A DNA stretch of 64,000 nucleotides, taken from positions 10,235,001-10,299,000 of the forward strand of contig OX387199.1 of the NCBI GenBank assembly GCA_947561715.1. Direction: 5' to 3'. The translations under genes and the position numbers were made by a program. Below are positions 1 through 14,300 of the stretch, piece by piece. The DNA comes from Ascidia mentula. Lineage: Eukaryota; Chordata; Ascidiacea; Phlebobranchia; Ascidiidae. Under the pieces are notes generated by a model. The model was not told the origin of the DNA. It saw only the letters and a list, made by a program, of their open reading frames with translations, and did not search any database. The number at the start of each line of letters is the position of its first letter. The first letter of the stretch is position 1.

Positions 1-3000
1 TTTAAATGTTTTAAAGGCCTTCTCAACATCATTTGGTGAACTGCAAGACAATGTATGTAGTTTGTTAACTATTACCATCCTAATGCACAGATGCTTTAAA
101 GCAGATTATATTATTTAGCTTTAGAAAAACCCTGGTGTTCGGGTAAAGCTTTAAATTAATTAAGGGTAAAGTAGCACATTGGTTGAAGTTGATACTAATT
201 TGTGAGCATGGCATTTGTACAACCACACACAGCAAAGTTAAAAAAAATTAGCTTGAACATATATATAATCAAAATTTGGCATATTCGTCATTTAATTTTG
301 TAGGAATCAAAAGGCCTGAAGATATGCAGAGAATGGAAAATGCTTGACATGTCGCAATCACAATTATCTTCCAATTTCAATGATGCTTGTAATGTTCTGG
401 GCAAATTAGATGAAAACTTAGATCTTTGTGATGGTTCTGAAAAAGATATATTAGCACGACTCCCCACAGTTGCTCTTAAACTCTGCAAACATTCCTTGCA
501 TTTGAGGCAGAGAGCAAACAACTGGTATTTAAAATGTTTGGCCAATGTGGAAGATATTACAGGTACAAACACCAAACATATATTGTTGTTTTCATCTTTT
601 TCAGCTCAATATTTGAAAATCAACCTCTCACATTAGTTCAATTAGGTGTCGATTAGGAGTATGAAAGCAAGATGTATGTTATTTAATGACAGTTTTAAAA
701 TCTTTTGTGTTTGTTTCAGGTGATATTATTGAAAATTTTAATACCCTGCGAAAACTTGAGCCTACAATTGCCCAGTCAAAGGATGACGACCTGCAGAAAA
801 AGAGATTGTCTGAAGCAAAGCACATTCAGTCTAGGAAAAGGAAGGCTTTAGCTGATTTATTCAAACTTCTTCGATCATTGGGTAAACACCATTTTACTGA
901 AAAGCACAGCGCAAGATTTTTAACTAATTTGCTTTGAATAGGCCTCTCCTACCGAAAGGGAGTGATTTGGAAAAACAATTTAGCTACCACAGAAATTTTG
1001 TTGACACCAAATCCTCTGAATGAAATGGAACAAGACTTTCCAGGCGGCATCAATTTTCATGTTTTGGCTGATGATTATTTTTACCGACTGATGTTGAGGT
1101 GGACAGCTATGCTTGCTGCATCACATTCACCCAATAAGGTTGTAACCAAAAGCCCTTCACTAATTTTCCCAGACTATACAAAAATGTAATTTGCAGGAAG
1201 TTGGGCTGGCAAATATTCAGAGAATGACTGGATTCACAAATCACCTGCTTAAGATTGCTGCTAAGCAACGGGAAACCTTGAGTGAACTAACCAACATGCA
1301 CTCAAGCATGAATAACTTTCAGTACAGTTTGTCAAAATATCAATCTGCTACTGGTTAGTGATATTACTCCATTCATCTGCAGTATAAGATTAAATTGTTA
1401 CTTTGTGTAATCGAAACTAGGAGTGGTCTATATTGTAACTGTTGCAAATAACCTAAATAACCATATACACAACTACTAATCTGTCACTTTTTAAATTTTA
1501 TTAGATTCTATTTGTCTGCATCAACAATTTGTGGTTGAATGTTTGCACAATTGTCTTGAGGCAGCTGTGGTGTGGCTTGATTCCATCAAGAAGTTCAAGG
1601 TTATTTTGGGATCCTGTCCAAAAGATGATAACAAAGGTTTCATCAAAATCACTTTCATGTTGCCACAAAACTAATAATGCTTGTCCCCAGATTTGTCATC
1701 ATTACCCTCCTGTGAAAACCCATGCTTGCAAAATGATAGTGTTTGGAATAAAACCATGGAACTGGTGGACATAGAAATAAAAAACACAACTGAGATGTGT
1801 GAAAATTTGAACTCTGAACTAACCAAGATTTGTGTTACCAGTGAGAGTGGGTTAGCTCTTAAAAAAGGTAATGTTCACATATGACAATTGGTATATGCAA
1901 ATAAGACAAAAGGCAACAAATATATTTCTAGGTGCTTTTGTGTCTGATTCCCTGCAACTTTTGGTTATTGGCAGAATTTCAGAATTAGAAAAATCTTCTA
2001 TTTCTATCTGCGAAAAACTTTCAGATGTCTTCAGCCCTAATAGTTCAAATGCATCATTTGCAAACCCACTGTGTCATTCCCCAGTTCTGGTTGATGTTGT
2101 TGAAGGCAGGCAAACAATTTTACAGGTTTACAAGGAAATTACACAAGTTACAGGTATAAATTTTTATGTTTGATAAGTCCATGCAGGCATGGTTCTTTAA
2201 TGTCAAAAAGAAACATGAAATTGCTGTTGATATTTTTACTTACAAAAATGTCTTTAACTGTGGTTTATTACTTTTTTAGGACAACAGCAACATACCATGG
2301 TTGACATGAAAGAAATTGTAAAAGAAACCCAAAAACTCATTTATGTAATTTTACTTTCAACACAAAACATGAAAAAATCCTTTTTGGACATTGTAAGTAT
2401 TTTTGCAAAAGGAATATTTTTGTCTACTTTTGGTAAAGTCCTGGATTAGCAAAACTATTTTAATTTGCAGGATGTTTCCAATGAGTGTGAACCTTTATTA
2501 GAAGGTTTGCTTGGTAAATTTATTGTGGATCAACTAGAAATCGATTCATCAAACTTGCAACTCACGCAAGTTCAAGCCAGATTAGTGATACTTGTTGACA
2601 TGCTGAAAAACTGTACAAATTCAGAAGATGACAAACCTGTAAGAACCATAGTTAAAACAGCTTTTTATGTTTTGTTTAATCTAAAGACAAAATTGTCTTA
2701 ACCCAAACAAAAAAGTAAATTAGCTTGCTCACCATAAACCTAGTTCTTCAATGTACCATAACGTTCTACGCCTTGATTGGTTCAAAAGCAAACCAAAGTC
2801 TTCGACTTTCACAAAGATTTTTCTGACCTGTGAGCTAGTTTGCCCTGTAACAAACATTTTCAGCCTTTAGTGAGTATACTGAGGTTGAACAAAGCATGTG
2901 TTTTTATTGCATTACATTAACTCTTTCTCCAAACTATTTTGATCCTGTCTGTTTGTGTCAAAAAGTCCCCTTAGTTTGTTTATGACCTACTTTTGTGAAA

Positions 3001-6000
3001 TTTAACATTTTTGCTGAATTTGTAATTTTTTAGATTCTTCACTCTGTGCTGCTTGCCATTGAACCTTTCATTGTTGAATACAACGCAATATTGGAGCAAA
3101 CTATTACCTCCACAGTGCTGGCCCACCGTTCAACTACCAAACTGGCTTACATTCTTTCTACGATTTTTGTTGAAGTTCTTAGCAAAGGTTTCTGTCCACC
3201 ATCTGATGTTGAAGAGGAATTATCAGGTGTGATTCCTCTTTGATTAGAAAACTTGTTTAAGGTGTAATGCTTTGGAATTACATTACACCAACTTTCAATC
3301 TGATCTCCTCATGTTCATTCTCACTTCCTGTGCAACAACACATATATTTTGTATGAATGCCTGAACAGTGAACTTAAAATCTAACTAAATATTTTTGTGC
3401 ATGTGGTTCCAAAATGTTTTGATGCTGTTAGGTCTCAATGTCTATGCTAAGAAAATTGTGATGTTTTTTCAGCCAACAAATGGAAGTTAAGTACTATAAT
3501 TTTGTCTAGCACTTCTACAGCATCAAAACATTTTGGAAAAATTTTGTCTAGTAGTTCTACAGAATGGGTTCTAAAAAAACTTGATTGATTCCAAATTGCA
3601 CATGAATTCATTTCTATACAACATTTGCCAGGTGATAAAGGTGAACTGAAAGAAGTGGAGGATGCTGGTATAGGGGAAGGTCAGGGTGCAAAGGATGTGA
3701 GTGACCAAATAGAGGAAGAAGATCAGGTTAATATTTTTAATTTCTATATGTGACTTTATAACTTCTGTTTTAAATCCTAAGTTGTTTGCTTCAAAAGGTT
3801 TTCAATCGAAATGTAAATTTTGCCTGTACTTCCAGGCATCATCAGTATTGCCAAAAAAACATAAAACAAATCAGTTTAAAACTGAATATTTATGTTCATG
3901 GGTGAAATATATGTGACATTTAAAAACCTTATGAAGGAACAACATAGGATTTAAAACAAGAGTAGTTGTTTATATCCCAAATGTTGTATTTAAAACAATC
4001 GGTTTAGTGTTAAAGTCTTGTCCGAACATGCGCCTGTTTATTTTTAAACTAAGGTTGAGGATACCCCTGGCACAGAATCAAAGGATGATGAACACGATGA
4101 CGAGGAGGACATTCCTGCAGAAGACAATGCTATTGAAATGTCAGAGGACTTTGAGGGCAAATTACACGACCCAGAAAAAGCAGGAGACGATGAAAATGAT
4201 CAGGATGAGAAAAGTGATGATGACATTGAAGAAGTAAGTTTTAAATATTTGATTTGTATTCTTTCTTTTTGGTTGATTTGTAATGTTTATTAAATTTGTT
4301 GAGGCAGTGGAAATTTGTGTATATTTTTGTGGTATATCATATCAAAAAAAGTCTTGCAGTTTATTTTTTTATTATTTTTTCTTTGAAGAAAGTTGTATCA
4401 GCCAATAAATAAAAAAATCAGCAAGTTTTTTTTTTCTTGCAGGAATTAGATAAGCAAATGGGAGAGCTTGGTGATGATGCTGATGCAGACAAACTGGATG
4501 AAAGGATGTGGGGATCTGATGACGAGGAACATGAAGAAGAGGACATCAAAGATACCAAAGAGGAAAAGGGTGCTGGAATGGATGCTGTGAGTTTCTTTCT
4601 CCTCACCTTATTTAATAAATTATAATTATTGCAAACTTGTTTATAAACCAGCACTCATTCTCAATATATTGCTCAATATTTCCAGGGACAAAGTGAGTTA
4701 GCTGCCAAGGATGAACAGATTGGTGATGAACAAGGTGAAAAAAATGAAAAGGAAAAGGAAGAAGAGGAAGCAGTTGATGAGAAAAAACTTGGTGATCAAA
4801 GTGAATTTGATCCAAACGAACGGTATATAAGTTTTTAATAACCTTGTGTTTATGTAAATATATATCTAATATATATTATGGCTTGTGTATAAGCTGCAGA
4901 CAGATGGCCACTGTTTCGACCTAAAAGGTCTCATGAAACACAATAGAGCAGCCGTCTGCCCGATCGACATTTTCAGGTTTATACAGAAACTCAATACAGT
5001 TATCAACAAACAGCATGTTTCAGTGATCCAGTGTAGTTTCTATTCCCTTTTTCATTTTGTGGTGAATTTGTGTTAGTGATGACCATCATGAGGAGGATGC
5101 CAAGGACGCAACTGACGAAATGGAAATACCTGAAGATCTTAAACTGGATGAAAATGAAAATGATGATGGTAACTTTTGAACTAAAGTATTTTTTGCTTTC
5201 ATGAACCCGTTTTTGGTTATTAGGGGAAGAGGAAAATCACACCGGGCAAGATGATCTGGGTGCTATGGAAACAGAGGAGAACACAGTCGATGGCATGTTT
5301 TACCTCTTTGTTAAATGACCCACCTAATTGTTAGTTTAATGTAACAGTATTCAATTAAGATTTGCTGAACTATTTTAATGTGCAACTAAACTGCACTTAT
5401 TAATTAAAGAAAACAATTTGCAGAACCTGATGATTTGGAAAATGATTCAAAGGAGGATCAGACACATGATGAATTGGAAGAAAAAGATGAAAATATCACC
5501 GATGATCATATGGTGGAAGAAATGCAAGATGAGACAAACTTACCATCACCAGAACAAAGTGATGTGGATGATGTTGATGAGAAAACGTCACAGGAAAAGA
5601 ATGAAGAAGCTCAGTCGAATGAAGTTGATGAAAACAAGGAAGAAAACAAGGTTAGGATATTAGTCTTTGATTTTGCGACATTTATTACAGAACAGATGGT
5701 ATGTTCAATGCATCATGTTTCAAGTAGTTAATGTGTGTTATGTTTTGTTAGGATGGTCAGGAAGATATTCCCTCGCAAGGAAATGAACTTCCTGTGGAGG
5801 AAGATGTAAACACTGATGAAAATACAAAAGACAGAACATCTAGGTTTGTTTGGTCACATGTATTATTTGATATGCAAAACTCCCTCTTAAAAACAAGCTC
5901 CGTCGGTTGCCCAAAGATGTTTAAAGCAAGGGCTGTTTTTTTTTCAGAAAACAGCCCATTGCAACAGAGGAAAATGTTCAACAAAGTGAAAGTGCCACGG

Positions 6001-9000
6001 AACAAGTTACCCAACAAACAAAAGAGAAAGGTATTTTAATATTTAGTGTTTTATATGCTGCTCCTAGAGATTTTAAAGGGTCACAGGTCAAACAGTATTT
6101 ATGAATAAAAACAATAAATAAATATTAAGAAAATTCGGCTATTAAGTAATCTTAGTTTTCTATCACAATATTCAAGTGAAAATCGATGTCTTCCACATGA
6201 AAAAAAATTAACAGGTATCGATGAACAAAGTGCTGGTGCTGCGCCATCAAGTGAGCAGAAATCAGAGTCAGCAAGTGACATGATTGCACAAAATGCAAGT
6301 AATGTTGAACAAAATGACATGTCATTGGAAAGTGAAAGAAACATGGGAAAGTCAGATTCCAAACGCAGTTTGGCGGACGCAAAGGTTTGTTGCCCCCTTC
6401 GTGTGTTCCATTCTGCTTCCAGAATGAACCTCTAAATTATGTTTCTTTTTGTAATTTTTCTTATAAAAAATGTTTCACTGCAAAGTAAACTTACATTATA
6501 TGTATAAGCAATGAAGCCAATAATGTTGTTTAGTAAAATATTTCAACAGTGCAGTTTTGGTTTGATTTACAACGACTTTGCCAACTAAATAGCCAAGCAG
6601 TAGCCATATTCATATTGCACCAAAAAAAATAAATTCTTTGAGACTTATTATACATCGGTAAAGATCTGAAAATGTACATTTCGTTTGTTTAACTGCGGAT
6701 TCTTCAATACTTTAGGATGAATATGTAAAGCGGGTTCGCACTGTAGAGAACAAGATTGAAGAAAGATCAACTAAAAATCCCGAGAAAGTTGAAGCAGAAA
6801 TGTACATGCATGTAGAGGACGAAAGCAATGGGTAAAACCGGCTTTTCGGACATTCTTCAACATTTTGCAAGCGATCTAACATATTGAATACATGTATACA
6901 CAATTTATCCATATTAATCATTTTATTTTAAACCAACTATTCATTACTATAGCTTGTTCTATTGTATTTTTCGTGTTTTTCGCGATTATTTTATTGACGA
7001 TAAATATGTCGTCGATTTCAGATATGACCAGCAAACATTAGATGCAGCCACCGACCAGCAAGTTAACGAACAGAAACCAGAAAATTACCCTGAAAATGAA
7101 GATCATTCAGAGGTTTGAAAGATTCTTAAGATTATAACACTTACAGGTAATCAACTGTTTGTGATCTTGTTTTAGAATAAAGACACGAAAGATATGACAG
7201 ACGAGAATGCAGAACTTCAAGAAACAGTTGCTGCGGATAATGGGGAAGAAAAAATGGAAATGTCGAATTCAGTATCACAAGTAAGATTATTAAAAAAAAC
7301 GTTTTTTAACTTAGGGGTGATTGTCCCTTTTTAGCGTACTAAAGTGGTCCGAGTCAATATATCGTAGGTATCGTATCTCACTGCACATTTCCCAAGTTAC
7401 AGAGCTGCCGCACAATGCATGGCGAGTACAAACGACGGCTAAACATTTTCCAAACTTTTATCTGTTTTTCACTTGCAAAAAACATGTTTGGCTGTAACGA
7501 GTGGGTCATGTCTTGCGACCTTTCACAGGATTTATTGCAAACGCATGACACGAAGAATGCGGAAGAAGAGCTTTGTGAGACCGAGCCACACGAAACTAAA
7601 ATGGTTAAGAGGGATTTGGCAATTTCGTCCATTCATACAAATCGTAAGTGACGCATGTGGCAAACTAATAAAGACTGGCGCATTGATCCTGCTTTATTGT
7701 AGTTGAACACTGGACACCATGTGAACAGTTCACGTCTTTCTCACATGAAGAGATTCAGGAGATTCGCAACAGCATGGAGAAACAGTTACGCGAAGCTGAA
7801 ACAAGTGATATTTTGTTGCAGGTAACAAACAATGGCTTCGCTGTCAGCATATTTGTTCCTTAATCACTCAATCGAATGAAGCTCAGTAAACGTCCCAAAT
7901 AAAAGTGTTTTAGGGGCAGAGCTTTTTGGCATCACTATATCATATATGTTTATTTATTACTGTGTCCAAATAACTTTTCTTTATTTTTTGTTTTCATTCC
8001 ATGTTCATATTAATCCTGTGATGTAAGTGAGAGTATTAAAGGGAAATTGCAACGCTTGCCAATTATCTCTTTAAAACTAGCATAATCTGGCCCTTGGTTT
8101 GGCATCGTCTTTACATCAAATATATCCAAATACTCTTATACAGATTCAGAATAAGCAACTTGTGATGGCTTCAAACTAAATCGAGTTTTCTAGAATAACA
8201 AATCAGCTAACATCGGTCTGAGGCTTGTTGCTTTCAATGAAATATATTATGTATAAGCAATAGAGCCAATAATGTGGTCGGAACAGTGGCCCTGTCTGCA
8301 GCTCGCTGCAAGAAATATATTATTACTTTTAAATATACTGCTGCAATATTTGATCTACATTGTGAATGAATCTGTAGTTGCTAGCAAATTACGTTTAAAA
8401 ACATTTTTGCTATGTCTGGCCTGCTCCAGTCCCATTTCAAAAATTATTTAAATTATTTTAGGAGTCCGAGAGGCTTTGGCAACAATATCTTAGCCTCACA
8501 CAACCTTTATCTCAGCAACTCAGTGAACAGCTTAGACTGATTTTGGAGCCGACCCAAGCAGCTAAACTAAAGGGAGATTACAGAAGTGGTCGTCGCCTCA
8601 ACATGAGGAAGGTATCAAACTAATCATTTCTTGATGTGTAGATGTTGGGACCAGATTTGTAAGTCGGGCTTGTGGGGTTTATGCCGGTTCGAACTTCAGT
8701 TAAAAATTGGGCAGATTGGGTCGGAATTAACATTAAGCCACATTTGTGTTGTAATTACACTTTCTTTATAAACAGAAGAACATGTGGTGACGTCATTATA
8801 CGTAGACAGCGCCCAAGTATTTTTTTGTGAAAAAAATGTTTGTGTTGGTTTGCACAGGCAATCACGAACTAATGTAATAAACATTTAAAATATTATCCCA
8901 TCAATAAAATATGAGGTGTTTACAGGTGATTCCATATATAGCGAGTGGATTCCGAAAAGACAAGATTTGGTTGAGACGCTCAAAACCAAGCAAGCGAGCT

Positions 9001-10321
9001 TATCAAGTAATGCTGGCAATGGACGATTCTTCAAGTATGGCCGACAATCATACAAAACAGGTGAATATTAGCGGCATTTCAACCAATATCTATACCAAAA
9101 AAATGTTTCCTGATCAAGTGAAAAGTTTTCTGCAGGAAATTATAGTTGTATTTACAAAGCTGAAAAATCAAATACAATCAATATTGGTATTTATTGCAGC
9201 TCGCTTTTGAGTCGCTTGCGGTTATATCATCTGCCTTGTCGACATTGGAAGCTGGGCAACTAGCCGTGTGCAGTTTTGGGGAAGACACGAGGATATTACA
9301 TGACTTCAATCAACCGTTTACCGACCAATCCGGCGCTTCGATACTTCAAAAGTGCTCTTTTCAACAAGAACAAACCAAAATTGCAAAAGTACGTATTTAA
9401 CCAGTTTGTGTCGGTTTCAAGACACTTTAAACAGTTAAATACTTTAGAGGCATTTGAAAAAAGGAATTTGTGGTTTTGTCTGCCAAAAAATCCGTTTAAA
9501 CAAACTATCATGTCGAAAAACTTTGCTTTTAGCTCCTAGAGGCAAATTCGAAGTTTATGAAATGCGCTCAACTGAATTACACATCGTCGGCTGATCCAAG
9601 GGTTTCCCAACTTCTTCTCATAATATCAGGTACAATCCAGACTAACATTGCCTATTATGTCACTCAAGTGCAGTAAAAATGACCAAAAATTAACCCAGTT
9701 ATTTATCCATTAATTAAAATTTTGGTAAAAAAATGCCATCGTTTTTTTTTTCTTTACGTTTTAATTGCAAGACCTTTTGTAGATGGCCGGGGAATGTATA
9801 TTGAAGGGCGGGAAAGAGTCGAATCCGCTGTACGAGCTGCTAGGGATTGTGGAATATTTATCGCTTTCGTAATTCTCGACAACCCGAGTATGAAAGATTC
9901 CATCTTGGACATTAAAGTTCCCATTTTTAAACAGGGAGGCCAGGTTAGTGCATCGACATGCTATTTCTAAAATTAAGCCGTTTAACGTTCAATTGTGTGC
10001 ATACAAATGATACCACAAGAAATGCTTCTAAAACCAAATTTAATGAATTGCTTCTACATTTGCCATGGAATTCAATTTAATGTGAGCTGGAGGCAATTTG
10101 GCATTTTGAGAGTTCATATTCCTACAAAAAATTGAATCTAACCGAGAGAAGAGGTTGGAAATAAAAACTTTGTTTTGTGCATTTAGATGCCGGAAATTCG
10201 ATCGTACATGGAAGATTTTCCTTTTCCTTTTTACGTTGTGATTCGTGACGTAACCGCTTTGCCAGACACCCTGAGTGAAGCGCTCCGTCAATGGTTCGAG
10301 TTGGTCACCACTACCACTTAA
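1..10321 (+). CDS. MDN1: Midasin, C-terminal half (5' end outside window)
   Basis: Midasin is the giant nuclear AAA ATPase that strips assembly factors from pre-60S ribosomes. The window holds only its back half, spliced from about 30 short exons on the plus strand, the first clear one at about 304-564. Positions 304-3225 encode the helical linker. About 3634-7640 is a long Asp/Glu-rich stretch broken into many small exons (for example 4053-4233, 4441-4587, 5425-5649). About 7702-8610 is the conserved segment before the VWA domain. The VWA domain runs from about 8925 to the stop: its MIDAS motif is DDSSSM near 9022-9039, followed by exons at about 9200-9388, 9537-9630, 9782-9942 and 10184-10321. 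The protein ends RQWFELVTTTT. An in-frame TAA near 1660 is avoided by an intron of about 69 bp ending at 1690. MIDAS contacts Ytm1 and Rsa4 in other species. The family call is very sure; individual exon edges are approximate. Confidence 0.93.
3407..3561. repeat. Small inverted-repeat element in an MDN1 intron
   Basis: A perfect 22-bp inverted repeat (left arm TTCCAAAATGTTTTGATGCT plus GT at 3407-3428; right arm at 3517-3538) encloses about 88 bp. Part of the right side is also directly repeated (TTTTGTCTAG...TTCTACAG at about 3500-3520 and 3542-3561). This looks like a tiny MITE or fold-back element inside the intron between the exons ending near 3225 and starting near 3634. No coding capacity is seen. 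Confidence 0.5.
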
Positions 10322-11366
10322 CATCCACTGCCTAATTCTTCCTTTTCTCATGGATTTAGGCGTACTTCGACGATTTCTTGTTGCATCACTGGGAGTTGTG
10401 TTTTTAAGAAACGTTTGTCGCAAAACGCCTTTTTTACAAGCACTGTATCTAATCAACCACTGATATGCAATGCGCAAAATAGAAGGCAGAGGCGGTGTAA
10501 AATGATTTGTTTGTTTTGGATTCAGCGGATATGATCAGAGTTACACAAATAACGTTTACGCGGAACAAGTCGTTCGCCATACGAGCACGTCTAATAAAAT
10601 AACTTATGGTAACCACATTTGGCCATTCAAACCGTCCTCCGAGTGGACTAGGCCTACAAAATAGAGTTTATCCAGCAAATAGTCTAACGCCGTTTTGCAG
10701 AGGAAATCGAAGCTAACTCAAAGTTGCATATCTGTGTGCATAAAAACCAAACCAAAAACTTCAAGTTGGCCTAAACCACCCACAATAAAACTAGTCAAAT
10801 TCGCTTTATATGTTGGCCAAAGGGCCCATGACTCCTCCCAAATATGGATGGATTTCCGGTAAATGTTCATAATTTTTAAATAGGCTTTTCGTTCAAATAG
10901 ATACATAGATGAAATAAGACATTTACTATGCTTTTTAAAGGGATATATAGGCCTATTTATAATGCAAGAAAACTGACAGATTTTAACCTTTAATGTCGAT
11001 AACCGCATATAAATCAGATATATGGTGTGTTTCCTTTTTGCAAACGTGAGTCCCTGCAAACCCACTGGAAATAAACGTTTCCATGCTAGCGGATTTGGTG
11101 GGAATCGTCACAACACAATTGCATGCAAAATCGATTAAGAAGAACCTCTTTAATTTACTGAATACACTAATGCTTCAGATAGCGATCCCCATCTCACAGG
11201 ATTGAAGAAAAGGATGCTTTTGATAAAAAAAAAATTATATTTGTTGCAAAACCGTTTTAACGCATGACTGCCCAAGGAAAACAAATTACAATTTGCTTTC
11301 AGTTTGTGCTCGTGGTGATCTACTGGAAGTATCTGAACTGGTGTTTGGTAAAATAAAACTTTCAGG
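10322..11366. other. Intergenic: MDN1 3' flank and erlin promoter
   Basis: No gene is supported here. The stretch holds the 3' flank of MDN1 and the upstream region of erlin. Open frames on the minus strand at 10040-10477, 10718-11065 and 11150-11552 have no recognisable domain; the first is simply antisense to the last MDN1 exon. Confidence 0.6.
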
Positions 11367-14300
11367 ATGCCAAATAGTGCAATTGCTTTTGGAGTTGCTG
11401 TTGCAACATTTGCCATAATTATAAACTTTGCCTTGCACAAAGTGGACGAAGGTGTGTAAATGGTGTGATTTTCTTGATGTATTTTTAATGTCTGTCCACC
11501 ATGTTTGCATTTGAATTTTGCAAAAGATTTTTTTTGAATAATGTATTTTCAATATGGTATATTTTGAATGATGTCTGAGGATATAATTGTTATTTTTTAC
11601 TTTAAGGTCATGTGGCTGTTTACTACAGGGTAAGAATATTTTTTGTAAATATTTATTTATGATATTGGTATGATTTATACATTCAAGGCATGAAATCTTA
11701 ATTTATTTTCTGTAATAATTGTTATAAACCTTATCAATAATGTTAACTGTTGAAAATTTTTCAATTGCTGTGTTAAGGGAGGAGCTCTTTTATTATCGAC
11801 GGCTGGTCCTGGCTATCATGTTATGTTTCCATTTATCACAACCTACCGAACAGTACAAACAACATTGCAGACAGATAAAGTTAAAAATGTACCATGTGGA
11901 ACAAGGTAGCATACATATTTCACTCCACTCTTATGGCCTTTGATACTGTCCCTAAAATGTTGTATGCATTGTATTGAGAATTATTATGTGCGATGTAGTA
12001 AGAACTGACTCTGCCAATAATGCTGACTTTTTAGAAAAACAATTAATTTGTTTCAGTGGTGGAGTTATGATATACTTTGACCAGATTGAAGTTGTGAATA
12101 TACTGTCTCCTGCAGCTGTGTATGAAATTGTTCGTAACTACACAGCAGATTATGACCGGGCACTGATTTTCAACAAAGTTCACCATGAACTGAACCAATT
12201 TTGTTCTGTTCATTCCTTACAGGAAGTCTATATTGCCAAGTTCGGTGAGTCAGCCACTCTGGTGTCTGAGTTATGCGAGTTTTTTGTCAAAATATGCTGA
12301 CTTGGTTTACACAATGCACAATGTTTTAATTTTTTTCTTGCTATTCCAGTAGCTTTGTTTTACATGCACAATATCATTATAAAATATAGAAATTGTGTGC
12401 TAAAGCATTTGTATGGTAATGGTTAACAATAATATACATTAATACCAACATTTATCATGTAAATTGTTACAGATCGCATTGATGAAAATTTAAAGAGGGC
12501 ATTGCAACAAGATCTGACTGAAATGGCTCCAGGTTTATTTGTCCAGGCTGTAAGAGTGACCAAGCCAAAAATTCCTGAGCTAATACGAAAAAATTATGAG
12601 CTTATGTAAGATTGATTTCTTTGTTATTTTATGCACAATATGCATTTCGTATTTATGTTATTTTTACTGATACTTTGTTAACATCATACGACAACTTAAT
12701 CAATTTTTTAAGTTTGATCGTACAATAGTGCAATTGTTGTTTAGGGAAGCAGAGAAAACAAAATTGTTAATTGTAAACGAAAAACAGAAAGTCATTGAGA
12801 AAGAAGCAGAAACTGAAAGAAAAAAGGCAGTGATAGGTATTTCAAACATTGTGCTTTGTCCAGATAAATTGGTTTGTACATTCTAAACACACTCTAGTAT
12901 ATAGATCTGTGTCCATTATCAAATTTTTCCACCACTTGTGTTTTTTTTTATTGTTATTTTCTCTTTTTTGCATGTTATTTATTTTGAAAGGTATCTTATT
13001 TTGTGGTTAGTCTGCCACACACTTGCTACAATTTAATTTAAAAATCTCTTTGTGCTTTAGAGGCAGAAAAAGTCGCCCAAGTTTCAAAAATTCAATTTGA
13101 ACAAAAGATAATGGAAAAAGAAACACAACGAAAAATTTCTGAAATAGAAGGTGAATGCCATGTAAATTTTAACCCAATGGTAAACTATGTTGAGTTTGCA
13201 ATTCTAACTTGTTATACAAAATGGTTTAAAGTGAATCTTGTCTACATTTGTAACTTCATCATGGGGGTCTTCAGTGTTTGTGGTTAAAACAAATGTTGTA
13301 AGAGCAAAATGGAGAACAACAAACACTTATCCAGAGATAAAACATATGCTTTAAAAACCACAATGAGTGGAAGAGGAAATTAAATTTGACCTCACAAGTG
13401 TTATTTTGTATAAGCACATGATAAGGAATCCAACATACTTTTATTTGGTAATGGAGCTCTGTCATGCAAGGAATATAAACTTAAAAATGCAGAACAATTT
13501 AGAGGTGTATAAAGATTGTATGATAATTACTATTATAAAAGTAACACAAATTCGTTTGAAGTTAAAATCGTCTAATTTGATCAAAATACATTTGTGAGTG
13601 TTGTAGCTGATTGAATGACAATCATCAACACATGTAGTAAATTTGTATGTTTATGTTTTAATCCTAAATGCCACAGTGGAAAATATTAATATGGTTTCAT
13701 GTGGTTTGTGTAATAAATTGTCTTCAAACAGATCAATCCCATCTTGCAAGAATGAAGGCGCGCACTGATGCAGAGTGCTATAAAGCAACTAAGGAAGCTG
13801 AGGCAAACGGGGTAATAAATTTATTCTTGTGTATTGAGTTTGTTAGCAATATCAATTACCAAGATCACCTTTCTTTATCACAACTTCACACCAGTCAAAA
13901 TGTTATTGTTTTCTTTGTTTAAAAATTAATTCCTTTTTCTTCATCAAAGTTTCAATTATTCTGACTAATTTTTTTTTTGTTACCTTAATTTTTCCCCAAA
14001 AAGCTGGTAAGATTTTGTTGTCTGTTTTCTCGTGAACTTCCAACTTCTGTGTGACCTGCCAGTGTGACTAGAACTGGCTTGGTCGGCAAAGAGGTTTAAA
14101 TGCCAAACTAAATGCCATGAACAGCATTCAGGAAATTATATACATTGTGACCTGTGGTATGATTGAAATATCGCATTGTGATGAGTCGTACATTCGCCCA
14201 AATCCCACACTGAATCACCCCAGTAGTATGATATCTGGCATTAGATATTGTAAAATATGAATCTGACAGTCTTCTGGTGAAAAACAACAAATATACACCT

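Noticed and set aside
1637-1690. In-frame stop making MDN1 a pseudogene
   Set aside because: A short GT..AG intron removes the stop and keeps frame with the next conserved stretch.
10040-10477. 145-codon frame on the minus strand
   Set aside because: It is antisense to the last MDN1 exon, with no domain or splice support.
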